Positions 1 through 6,878 of a DNA stretch of 64,000 nt are shown here, in pieces. Origin of the DNA: an uncultured Eubacterium sp. (GTDB lineage Bacteria > Bacillota > Clostridia > Lachnospirales > Lachnospiraceae); assembly GCF_937958975.1 (NCBI RefSeq), contig NZ_CALGRE010000022.1:17684-81683 (forward strand), in the 5' to 3' direction. Under the pieces are notes generated by a model, which saw nothing but the letters and a program-made list of their open reading frames with translations, was not told the origin of the DNA and did no database searches. How positions within the stretch are numbered: position 1 is the first letter of the stretch; every line of letters starts with the position of its first letter. Both the position numbers and the translations under genes were made by a program.

Positions 1-319
1 AGAAACAATACCTTTAATTGTTATAAAAAAAGATAATATTAGAGAGCAGTATGACAGAGGAAAAATAGAGGCAGGAATCCTGCGCTCGTGTCATAAGAGA
101 CCCGTGTCCTATGAACAAATTGTTTCGGTTGTAGAGGATATAGAAAATGAAGTTTTTAATATGGAGCAGAAAGAGATTTCCAGTACGATTATTGGTGAGC
201 TGGTAATGGATAGATTGAAGAAGCTGGACCAGGTGGCATATGTTCGTTTTGCTTCTGTCTATCGAGAGTTTAAAGACGTAAATACATTTATGGCTGAACT
301 TACAAAATTATTAAAGTAG
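1..319 (+). CDS. nrdR: Transcriptional repressor NrdR (3' part, starts before the window)
   Basis: The reading frame is open from base 2, so the start and the N-terminal zinc ribbon lie outside the window. The visible 105 residues are the ATP-cone domain: a VIKKD stretch, then YDRGKIEAGILRSCHKRPVS, then helices ending in YREFKDVNTF. This matches the C-terminal part of NrdR. In that family the ATP cone senses (d)ATP and the protein represses ribonucleotide reductase genes by binding NrdR boxes. The in-track start at 104 is internal and should not be used. The family assignment is strong; no target operator is visible in the window. Confidence 0.9.
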   Translation, partial: ETIPLIVIKKDNIREQYDRGKIEAGILRSCHKRPVSYEQIVSVVEDIENEVFNMEQKEISSTIIGELVMDRLKKLDQVAYVRFASVYREFKDVNTFMAELTKLLK

Positions 320-362
320 AGTGAAAACAGTGTCAGTGTCCGACAAAACTACTTTCACTTTT
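320..362 (+). terminator. Possible terminator after nrdR
   Basis: An AGTGAAA arm just after the stop codon can pair with TTTCACT, with a smaller TGTC/GACA stem inside the loop, followed by a short T-run that runs into the yqeG ribosome binding site (TTTTTAGGAGG). The loop is long, so it may be a weak or leaky terminator or an attenuator for yqeG. Confidence 0.45.
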
Positions 363-374
363 TAGGAGGCTAAA

Positions 375-881
375 ATGCTTGAAAAACTGTTCCCAAAAGA
401 ATACTTGGCGTCTTTTGGCGATATTGACTTTGAGATGTACTATAAACAAGGTGTAAGAGGGATTATTTCAGATATAGATAACACGCTTGTCCCACATGGT
501 GCACCGGCGGATGAACATATTATTGAGATATTTGATAAAATACATAGCCGGGGAATTGATACATGTTTGATTTCTAATAATAAGGAACCGAGAGTAGAAC
601 CTTTTGCATATGCGGTGAAATCAAAATATATTTTTGATGCACATAAACCGTCCATTAAAAATTACAAAAAAGCAATGGAATTGATGGGAACGGATGAGAG
701 TTCTACACTGTTTGTCGGTGACCAGATTTTTACAGATATATGGGGAGCAAACCGTGCGGGGATTCAGTCAATTATGGTAAAACAGATTGATAAAAAAGAA
801 GAAATTCAGATTGTTTTAAAAAGGGTACCGGAAAAGTTTATATTATGGAGATGGAAAAAGAAAATGAAAGAGCAGCAGTAA
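375..881 (+). CDS. yqeG: YqeG family HAD-IIIA phosphatase
   Basis: A 168-residue protein with the HAD motif I DIDNTL (Asp33 and Asp35), motif II around LISNN, and the late motif FVGDQIFTDIWGANRAG, which carries the metal-binding Asp residues. Length and motif layout match the YqeG subgroup of HAD-IIIA hydrolases, which includes phosphatidylglycerophosphate phosphatase-like proteins. In Bacillus the gene lies beside aroE and yqeH, so the aroE neighbour here fits. The start has an AGGAGG site about 6 bases upstream. The true substrate is not established for this clade. The stop codon sits in the loop of the terminator hairpin. Confidence 0.85.
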   Translation: MLEKLFPKEYLASFGDIDFEMYYKQGVRGIISDIDNTLVPHGAPADEHIIEIFDKIHSRGIDTCLISNNKEPRVEPFAYAVKSKYIFDAHKPSIKNYKKAMELMGTDESSTLFVGDQIFTDIWGANRAGIQSIMVKQIDKKEEIQIVLKRVPEKFILWRWKKKMKEQQ

Positions 882-900
882 TGCTGCTCTTTCATTTTTT
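861..900 (+). terminator. Rho-independent terminator overlapping the end of yqeG
   Basis: Perfect stem AAATGAAAGAGCAGCA / TGCTGCTCTTTCATTT with a GTAA loop and a T-run. The left arm is coding sequence for the last residues of YqeG and the TAA stop lies in the loop. The opposite strand also ends in a T-rich tract, so it may stop transcription from the converging aroE as well. Confidence 0.9.
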
Positions 901-930
901 GACATGGACGTTTGATACCGCTTTCTGTGA

Positions 931-1806
931 CTATTCTGCAAAATATTTATTTTTAATTTCCTTTACGGGCATTTCCTTTCCGGTCCAGATTTTGAAAGCT
1001 TCGGCTCCCTGATATAAAAGCATGTATAAACCATTGAAAGTAGGACAACCTTTTTCTTTTGCCATTTGAAGTAATTTTGTCTCCATTGGATTGTAAATAA
1101 CATCGGAAACAATTAACTTTTCATTCAATAATGAGAAATCTTTTATTATGCAATTATCAGTGTTTGGTGCCATACCTACCGAAGTTGCATTGGTCAATAT
1201 TTTACTTTGGGAAATGGAGTCACCAAGAATGTCATCATTTCCAAGTTCAAATAAACAAGCCTTACAATCTGTATTGGAATTGACGCTTTCTATCATTTTT
1301 TCTGCCTTCTCCCAAAATCTATCCTTTATACTAAAAACATTTATGTTCTTTACACCATCCAGGGCAGCCTGAACCAGAATAGATGAAGCGGCGCCGCCAG
1401 CACCGAGAAGTGTCATTGTGTCACCGATAATGTTAAAGCCGGCATCTTTTACAGACTGCATATATCCGATTCCATCTGTGTTATATCCTATAAATTTTCC
1501 GTCTTTATTTACTACCGTATTGACAGCGCCAATCATTTTCGCAGCAGGTGATAATTCATCAAGCATTTCGCAAATGACAGTTTTATTTGGCATAGTGCAG
1601 TTAAAGCCGGCAATATTGAGCTGTTTCAGCCCTTCAAATGTTGTTTTTAAGTTCTCTTCTTTGACATCAAAACAAAGGTACACATAGTCAAGTCCTAATA
1701 ATCTGAATGCTTCGTTGTGCATTAATGGTGACTTGCTGTGAGCTACAGGGCTTCCAAGAAGACCGGTAAGTTTTGTGTGACCTGTTATTTCATTTATGCA
1801 TCCCAT
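931..1806 (-). CDS. aroE: Shikimate dehydrogenase
   Basis: NADP-dependent reduction of 3-dehydroshikimate to shikimate. The protein shows the shikimate-binding SPVAHSKSPLMHN motif, the catalytic Lys in NCTMPNKT, NTDGIGY, and the nucleotide-binding LGAGGAA motif. A GTG at 1818 is also in frame, but the complement of 1815-1820 reads AGGTGG, a good ribosome binding site 8 bases before the ATG at 1806, so I use 1806 (291 residues). It is transcribed divergently from the aroD-aroK fusion, so two consecutive shikimate-pathway steps share one intergenic region. NCTMPNK replaces the more common NVTMPHK; the catalytic Lys is kept. Confidence 0.93.
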   Translation of the reverse strand: MGCINEITGHTKLTGLLGSPVAHSKSPLMHNEAFRLLGLDYVYLCFDVKEENLKTTFEGLKQLNIAGFNCTMPNKTVICEMLDELSPAAKMIGAVNTVVNKDGKFIGYNTDGIGYMQSVKDAGFNIIGDTMTLLGAGGAASSILVQAALDGVKNINVFSIKDRFWEKAEKMIESVNSNTDCKACLFELGNDDILGDSISQSKILTNATSVGMAPNTDNCIIKDFSLLNEKLIVSDVIYNPMETKLLQMAKEKGCPTFNGLYMLLYQGAEAFKIWTGKEMPVKEIKNKYFAE

Positions 1807-1880
1807 ATGTTTTTCCACCTTTCAAAATATAAAATCTTTATTCAGTATAAGAGGTTTGTATAAAAAAGTAAACCATTGCA

Positions 1881-1909
1881 TTGACTAAAAATGCGTGCTA
1901 ACTTATACT
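1881..1909 (+). promoter_or_regulatory. Sigma-A-type promoter for aroD-aroK
   Basis: TTGACT at 1881-1886 and TATACT at 1904-1909 with a 17-base spacer, about 28 bases upstream of the ATG at 1937. A near-consensus housekeeping promoter. Confidence 0.8.
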
Positions 1910-1936
1910 TTAGTTATTGAAAAATTGGAGGTACCT

Positions 1937-3214
1937 ATGAAAAGGATAGACTGTAAAAATATAGTTTTAGACAGTGAAGATACGAAGATATGTGTTCCTG
2001 TTATTGGAAAAAATAGAGATGAAATCATTCGTCAGATTAGTGAAGTTGTGAAATTGTCTCCGGATATCATTGAGTGGAGAGCGGACTTTTTTGAAAGTGA
2101 AGCATTGACAGAATATGAGAGTGTTTTAAATGAAATGAAGGGCATATTGGGAACTATTCCAATGATTTTTACATTTAGAACATTAAATGAAGGTGGAAAC
2201 CGGGATATTAAATGGGATGAATATTATAAATTATGCTGTTTTGTTGCAAAAATAGGTAATAATTATAATGTATCGTTTATTGATATAGAAGCCTATAGAA
2301 ATAAAGAACAGGCGAGAGTGCTGATTGAGGAGATAAAAAAATATGACATAAAAGTTATTGGCTCAAATCATCATTTTGACCGGACACCGGGTAGGGATGA
2401 AATGATTGAAATATTAAAAACGACAGAGGAGCTAGGTGCAGATATCAGCAAGCTTGCGGTTATGCCGCTGGAAAAAGAAGATGTGTGGAGTTTGATTGAG
2501 GCATCGGAGAAGGCGGATAAAATGTTAAAGGTTCCGATTATTACAATGTCTATGGGTGAGCTGGGAGCAGTAACGAGAATTGTTACAGGACTGACAAAAT
2601 CTGTTGTGACATTTGCGGCGGGTGTGGGAGCATCGGCGCCCGGACAGATAGATATTAAAAAAATGAGAAAGTTATTAGACATAAATAAAAGTTATAATTT
2701 TCAGGGGAATATCGCTTTGATTGGTTTTATGGGAACGGGGAAAACGACTGTGTCAAGGGCTCTTTCTATGATTACCGGTTTAAAAGAGATAGATGTGGAT
2801 GCCTATATTGTTAAAAAGGCAGGTATGACCATTAGTGAGATTTTTGAAAAATTTGGAGAAGAACATTTTAGAAAGTTGGAAACAGAAGCACTCCGTGAGA
2901 TTGTAAACGCAGAAGGACAAATTATATCTTGTGGTGGAGGTGCAGTTTTAAAGGATGAAAATGTTGAGCTGTTAAAAAAGAATGGTACAATTGTGTTACT
3001 TACGGCTTCGCCGGAGACGATATTTGACAGAGTAAAGGAACATACACACAGACCAATACTAAATAATGACATGAGTTTGGGACATGTAAAAAGTCTTATG
3101 GCAAAGAGGGAGCCAAGGTATCAGTCGGTCGCCGATATCCGGGTGAATGTGGACAGTAATGACAGAGTTCTCACCTGTTATGATATGCTGTGTCGGATAG
3201 AAGAAAAAGGTTGA
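1937..3214 (+). CDS. aroDK: Fused type I 3-dehydroquinate dehydratase / shikimate kinase
   Basis: One 425-residue protein carries two shikimate-pathway enzymes. Residues 1 to about 250 are a type I (Schiff-base) dehydroquinase: EWRADFF, the catalytic His in GSNHHFDRTP, and the Schiff-base Lys in ISKLAVMP. Residues from about 255 to the end are a shikimate kinase: P-loop GFMGTGKTT, IDVDAYI, FRKLETEALR, and the GGGAVL motif. The upstream GTG at 1895 is in frame, but GGAGG at 1927-1931 and the promoter at 1881-1909 favour ATG 1937. The two steps flank the AroE reaction, and aroE is the divergent neighbour. The fusion is visible directly as one open frame without a stop or start between domains. 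Confidence 0.92.
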   Translation: MKRIDCKNIVLDSEDTKICVPVIGKNRDEIIRQISEVVKLSPDIIEWRADFFESEALTEYESVLNEMKGILGTIPMIFTFRTLNEGGNRDIKWDEYYKLCCFVAKIGNNYNVSFIDIEAYRNKEQARVLIEEIKKYDIKVIGSNHHFDRTPGRDEMIEILKTTEELGADISKLAVMPLEKEDVWSLIEASEKADKMLKVPIITMSMGELGAVTRIVTGLTKSVVTFAAGVGASAPGQIDIKKMRKLLDINKSYNFQGNIALIGFMGTGKTTVSRALSMITGLKEIDVDAYIVKKAGMTISEIFEKFGEEHFRKLETEALREIVNAEGQIISCGGGAVLKDENVELLKKNGTIVLLTASPETIFDRVKEHTHRPILNNDMSLGHVKSLMAKREPRYQSVADIRVNVDSNDRVLTCYDMLCRIEEKG

Positions 3215-3239
3215 AATATATTAGGATATATCATATAAT
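3211..3239 (+). promoter_or_regulatory. Promoter for efp
   Basis: TTGAAA at 3211-3216, overlapping the aroDK stop codon, and TATAAT at 3234-3239 with a 17-base spacer. It lies 47 bases before the efp start. Confidence 0.8.
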
Positions 3240-3285
3240 AGTGACAGTGTGAGCAATCACAAACGAACTTTTAGGAGGAAAAATT

Positions 3286-3843
3286 ATGGTAACAGCAGGC
3301 GATTTCAAAAACGGTATTACAATTGAATATGAGGGAAAGATTTGTCAGATTATCGAATTTCAGCATGTAAAACCGGGAAAAGGCGCAGCGTTCGTTAGAA
3401 CAAAATTAAAAGATATTAAGAGTGGTGGTGTTGTAGAAACAACATTCAGACCGACAGAAAAATTTGAAAATGCACATATTGATAGAAAAGATATGCAGTA
3501 TTTATACAATGATGGTGATTTATATTACTTTATGGACGGAGAAACATATGACCAGATTGCTATTGGTGCAGAGAAGGTTGGAGATTCTTTGAAGTTTGTT
3601 AAGGAAAATGAAACAGTTAAGATTTGTTCCTGTAAGGGTGATGTGTTTGCTATTGAACCACCAATCACAGTTGAATTACAGATTACAGAAACAGAACCGG
3701 GATTCAAGGGAAATACAGCAACAAACGCTACAAAACCGGCAATTGTTGAGACGGGAGCTACGGTATATGTTCCTTTATTCGTTGAGCAGGGTGAGACTAT
3801 TGTGATTGATACGAGAACAGGTGAATACTCAAAGAGAGTATAA
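3286..3843 (+). CDS. efp: Elongation factor P
   Basis: A 185-residue three-domain EF-P that relieves ribosomes stalled at polyproline. The tip loop is PGKGAAFVRTK with the conserved, usually modified Lys at position 32. The C-terminal domain contains GFKGNTAT and ends with VIDTRTGEYSKRV, as in other bacterial EF-P. AGGAGG lies 8 bases upstream of the ATG. It has its own promoter and a terminator, so it is probably a single-gene unit. No epmA/epmB-type modification genes are in the window. Confidence 0.96.
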   Translation: MVTAGDFKNGITIEYEGKICQIIEFQHVKPGKGAAFVRTKLKDIKSGGVVETTFRPTEKFENAHIDRKDMQYLYNDGDLYYFMDGETYDQIAIGAEKVGDSLKFVKENETVKICSCKGDVFAIEPPITVELQITETEPGFKGNTATNATKPAIVETGATVYVPLFVEQGETIVIDTRTGEYSKRV

Positions 3844-3860
3844 ATATATAGTTTAGTTGC

Positions 3861-3890
3861 AAAAAAAGCTACGGTTTCGTAGCTTTTTTT
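3861..3890 (+). terminator. Terminator after efp
   Basis: AAAAGCTACG / CGTAGCTTTT stem with a short GTTT loop and a T-run of seven. Confidence 0.92.
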
Positions 3891-3914
3891 ATATATTTGG
3901 AGTGCGGAGTGCAG

Positions 3915-3960
3915 CAAGTCCCTCAAGAATTGAGGGGGAGTTCGAAGCAGACTTGTCTGT
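3915..3960 (+). other. Structured leader of unknown function
   Basis: CAAGTC (3915-3920) can pair with GACTTG (3950-3955), enclosing a second hairpin CCTCA-agaat-TGAGG at 3921-3935. An alternative CAGAC/GTCTG hairpin at 3948-3959 would compete with the outer stem. It is richer in G+C than its surroundings and lies just upstream of a dehydrogenase gene. I do not recognise it as a known riboswitch. The mutually exclusive stems are seen; a regulatory role is inference. Confidence 0.35.
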
Positions 3961-3989
3961 TTTGTTATAATAATATTAAGGAGTTTAAA

Positions 3990-4961
3990 ATGAAAATTGT
4001 AATATTAGATGCGAGTACCTTGACGATAAATAATGATATAGATTTTTCAATTTTTGAAAAATATGGTGAATTAGAAGTTTATGATTTCACAGAAGATAAA
4101 CAGGTGGCAGAGCGAATTAAAAGTGCAGATGTAGTTTTGTGTAATAAATCACCAATGAATAGGGAAAATTTAAGTAAAGCGCCAAACCTCAGATATATTG
4201 GTCTGTTTGCAACAGGTTATAATAATATAGATTTAGAATATACAAGAGAGCATAACATAACAGTCTGTAATGCAGGCAGCTATTCTACTGAGGCCGTAGC
4301 ACAACATGTTTTTGCCTTGATACTTCATTTTTATAACACAATTACGAAGTATAATGAATTTGTAAAAAATGGAGGGTGGATTAATACCAACAAGTTTTCT
4401 CCGTTTATGGAAATGAAAGAATTATATGGGAAAACTATAGGAATTATAGGTTATGGTTCCATAGGGAAAAAAGTTGCAATGATTTCAAATGCATTTGGAA
4501 TGAATGTGCTGGCATACAGTCGCAGTGTCATAAAAAATGGTCATCAAATACATAAAAATGAGGAGTCTGTGGAGTATGCTGATATCGATACAATATTAAA
4601 AAAATCTGATATTGTTACGATGCACTGTCCGTTGAATAAAGATTCTGAATGTATGTGTAATATGGACTTTTTCTGTAAAATGAAACGAGATAGTCTGTTT
4701 ATTAACACATCTCGTGGAGGGGTAGTGAATGAGAAAGATTTAGTCCGGGCGCTCAACAATGACATTATTGGAGGGGCGGCCTTAGACGTGGTAGAAAAAG
4801 AACCGATGACGCCTAATTGTCAGTTATTAAACGCCAAGAATATTATTATTACACCTCACGCAGCATGGGCTCCATTGGAGACGAGAACCAGGCTTATTAA
4901 AATCGTTTCAGAAAATTTGCAAAAATGGCTTGCAGGAACCCCTATAAATGTTATAGAATAG
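3990..4961 (+). CDS. D-isomer specific 2-hydroxyacid dehydrogenase
   Basis: A 323-residue NAD-dependent dehydrogenase of the glycerate/hydroxypyruvate/D-lactate dehydrogenase superfamily. The nucleotide-binding fingerprint is GIIGYGSIGKKVA. The catalytic residues are the Arg in NTSRGGVVNE, the Glu in VVEKEP and the His in TPHAAWAP. ATG 3990 follows AAGGAG with a 6-base gap; the upstream in-frame ATG at 3897 has no ribosome binding site and lies in the structured leader. Sequence alone does not separate hydroxypyruvate reductase from glyoxylate or D-lactate dehydrogenase. No pathway partners flank it. Confidence 0.88.
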   Translation: MKIVILDASTLTINNDIDFSIFEKYGELEVYDFTEDKQVAERIKSADVVLCNKSPMNRENLSKAPNLRYIGLFATGYNNIDLEYTREHNITVCNAGSYSTEAVAQHVFALILHFYNTITKYNEFVKNGGWINTNKFSPFMEMKELYGKTIGIIGYGSIGKKVAMISNAFGMNVLAYSRSVIKNGHQIHKNEESVEYADIDTILKKSDIVTMHCPLNKDSECMCNMDFFCKMKRDSLFINTSRGGVVNEKDLVRALNNDIIGGAALDVVEKEPMTPNCQLLNAKNIIITPHAAWAPLETRTRLIKIVSENLQKWLAGTPINVIE

Positions 4962-5071
4962 AACGCAGAGAGGTGTTGGGTTAAGACACATAATCTAATA
5001 CAATGTCAATTGGGAGAACGGATATTTCCCATAATTGTATTTAAATTTTTAAGTTAAAAGGAGGAACAATC

Positions 5072-5944
5072 ATGAAAAGATTGGCGAAGAAACTTGCAGC
5101 ATCAGTTCTTGCTTTTACTCTTGTAATTGCTATGGGAACTACATGTTTTGCAGCAAACTGGGGAAGCTACTTCGGTGCAAATGAAGGATGGTACGAAGGA
5201 GCAGAAGGAAAATTAAACTCAAATAAAGCATCAGGCTTTACAGCAGCTATTGACGCTGTTGGCTGGGGCGGAGTTTGGGGAGCTCAGGTGTTTATGGATG
5301 CTACAAACAGCACTGGTAAGGTATCTGTAAAGAAAGGTCAGACATATACACTTTCATTTCAGATTAAAGCTACTAACATTACAAAATTTGTTTATGTAAA
5401 AGTAGCTACAGGTGAGACACTTGCATATTCAACATGGGTGAAGGTTCCAGCAAATAAGACAGTTAAGTTCAGCAAGAAATTTAAGGCAAAAGCAAATGCG
5501 AACACAGTTTATTTTGGTCTTGGCGGAGATATCGGAGATAGAACTGACGTTTCAACAGACGAAGATGCAGCTACAAGATACAAAGTATTCAAAGATCAGT
5601 ATAAGCAGGTAGCAGAAGTTGGACTGGCAAATGATGCAAATGGAGATTACACAGCATCAACATTGATTACAGTATCTAAATTTACTTTGATTGGTCAGCC
5701 AAAGGTTAAATCTGCAAAATCCACAAAGAAGGGTAAAGTTACAGTTAAATTTGCAAAAGTTGACGGAGCATCAAAGTATAAAGTAAAAGTTGGTGGTAAA
5801 GTTACAACAACTAAGAAGACATCTGTTACAGTAAAGGCAAAAGCCGGTAAGAAAGTTGCTGTTCAGGTTGCAGCAGTAGCAAAGTCTTCAGGAGTGACTG
5901 GAGCATATAGCGCAAAGAAGAGTGTTAAGGTAAAGAAAAAATAA
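5072..5944 (+). CDS. Secreted protein: carbohydrate-binding-like module plus Lys-rich Fn3-like tail
   Basis: A 290-residue protein with an N-terminal signal peptide (KRLAKKLAASVLAFTLVIAM, cleavage probably after CFAA). Residues about 30 to 210 look like a beta-sandwich with many aromatic residues (NWGSYFG, GWGGVWGAQVF). The layout resembles a CBM4/9-type domain and the module in the chitinase at 53522. There is no catalytic motif. Residues about 215 to 290 are a fibronectin-III-like module rich in Lys, ending KVKKK. It is the first gene of a block of six related secreted proteins interrupted only by an SSB-like gene. A role as a glycan-binding accessory protein is inference; no close family was recognised. 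Confidence 0.7.
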   Translation: MKRLAKKLAASVLAFTLVIAMGTTCFAANWGSYFGANEGWYEGAEGKLNSNKASGFTAAIDAVGWGGVWGAQVFMDATNSTGKVSVKKGQTYTLSFQIKATNITKFVYVKVATGETLAYSTWVKVPANKTVKFSKKFKAKANANTVYFGLGGDIGDRTDVSTDEDAATRYKVFKDQYKQVAEVGLANDANGDYTASTLITVSKFTLIGQPKVKSAKSTKKGKVTVKFAKVDGASKYKVKVGGKVTTTKKTSVTVKAKAGKKVAVQVAAVAKSSGVTGAYSAKKSVKVKKK

Positions 5945-5962
5945 TTTAAGAAGATACATAGA

Positions 5963-5993
5963 GGGCTATCAGAGTTTTGTCTGATAGCCTTTT
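5963..5993 (+). terminator. Terminator
   Basis: GGCTATCAGA / TCTGATAGCC perfect stem with a GTTTTG loop and a TTTT tail, after the first secreted-protein gene. Confidence 0.88.
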
Positions 5994-6131
5994 ATAATGC
6001 AGAAAAAGTGAAAACATATGAATTTGAAGTCGGAAAGGGTCGAACGATTTTTTACATATTTGGAAAATATTAGTGTATAATAATACTGATAAAAAAATAA
6101 TAAACCAAAGTGTGGTAAAGGGGGAAATACA

Positions 6132-6761
6132 ATGATTGACAAAGTTATTGAAAACAACAGAGTGAGTATTATAGGAGAGATAGTTTCTGGATTCAGATTT
6201 AGCCATGAGGTGTTTGGTGAAGGTTTTTACATAGTTGATGTGTCTGTAGACAGGTTAAGTGAATTGACAGATGTAATTCCGTTGATGGTATCGGAGAGAC
6301 TGGTGGACATCAATGAAGATTACCAGGGAAGGCTGGTAGAGGTATCAGGACAGTTTCGTTCTTATAACCGACATGAGGGAACGAGAAACAAATTGGTCCT
6401 TTCAATATTTGTGAGAGAATGGGAGGAAGTCGAAGAAAATCTGGAGGCAGGAAAAACAAATCAGATTTTTCTGGATGGTTATATTTGTAAGCCACCGATT
6501 TATAGAAAAACACCGTTAGGACGAGAAATTGCAGATTTATTGATTGCAGTGAATCGTCCATATGGAAAATCAGATTATATACCTTGTATTGCATGGGGAA
6601 GAAATGCCAGATATGCTTCAACATTTGAGGTTGGAGGACATATACAAATCTGGGGAAGAGTACAGAGCAGAGAATATGTAAAAAAGATAAACGAGGATGA
6701 GAGTGAGAAGCATATTGCTTATGAGGTTTCCGTAAGCAAATTGGAATATATTGATGAATAG
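6132..6761 (+). CDS. Tandem OB-fold, single-stranded DNA-binding protein-like
   Basis: A 209-residue soluble protein. Residues 1 to about 105 form one OB-like half (NRVSIIGEIVSGFRFSHEVF, then GRLVEVSGQFRSY). Residues about 110 to 209 form a second half that resembles SSB more closely (IFLDGYICKPPIYRKTPLGR, IADLLIAVNRPYGKSDYIPC, IAWGRNARYAS, GRVQSREY). The second half matches the SSB core for substrate-free strands, but the acidic SSB C-terminal tip is absent; it ends YIDE. This suggests a divergent SSB paralogue specific to some Clostridia rather than the housekeeping ssb. Its placement among secreted proteins may be accidental. Its own terminator follows. Confidence 0.7.
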   Translation: MIDKVIENNRVSIIGEIVSGFRFSHEVFGEGFYIVDVSVDRLSELTDVIPLMVSERLVDINEDYQGRLVEVSGQFRSYNRHEGTRNKLVLSIFVREWEEVEENLEAGKTNQIFLDGYICKPPIYRKTPLGREIADLLIAVNRPYGKSDYIPCIAWGRNARYASTFEVGGHIQIWGRVQSREYVKKINEDESEKHIAYEVSVSKLEYIDE

Positions 6762-6767
6762 TGATGG

Positions 6768-6807
6768 AAAAAAGATTATCTGCCTTTGGGTAGATAATCT
6801 TTTTTAT
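6768..6807 (+). terminator. Terminator
   Basis: AAAAGATTATCT / AGATAATCTTTT stem with a GCCTTTGGGT loop and a T-run, directly after the SSB-like gene. Confidence 0.9.
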
Positions 6808-6878
6808 AAATGGATTGTTTTGAAACATTTTTTATGATAAAGTAAAAATTAGAAAGAACGTTGAGAGGAGAAGGATAC

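Noticed and set aside
3897..3989. Upstream N-terminal extension of the hydroxyacid dehydrogenase
   Set aside because: The extra residues would come from the structured leader, and AAGGAG sits just before the internal ATG at 3990.
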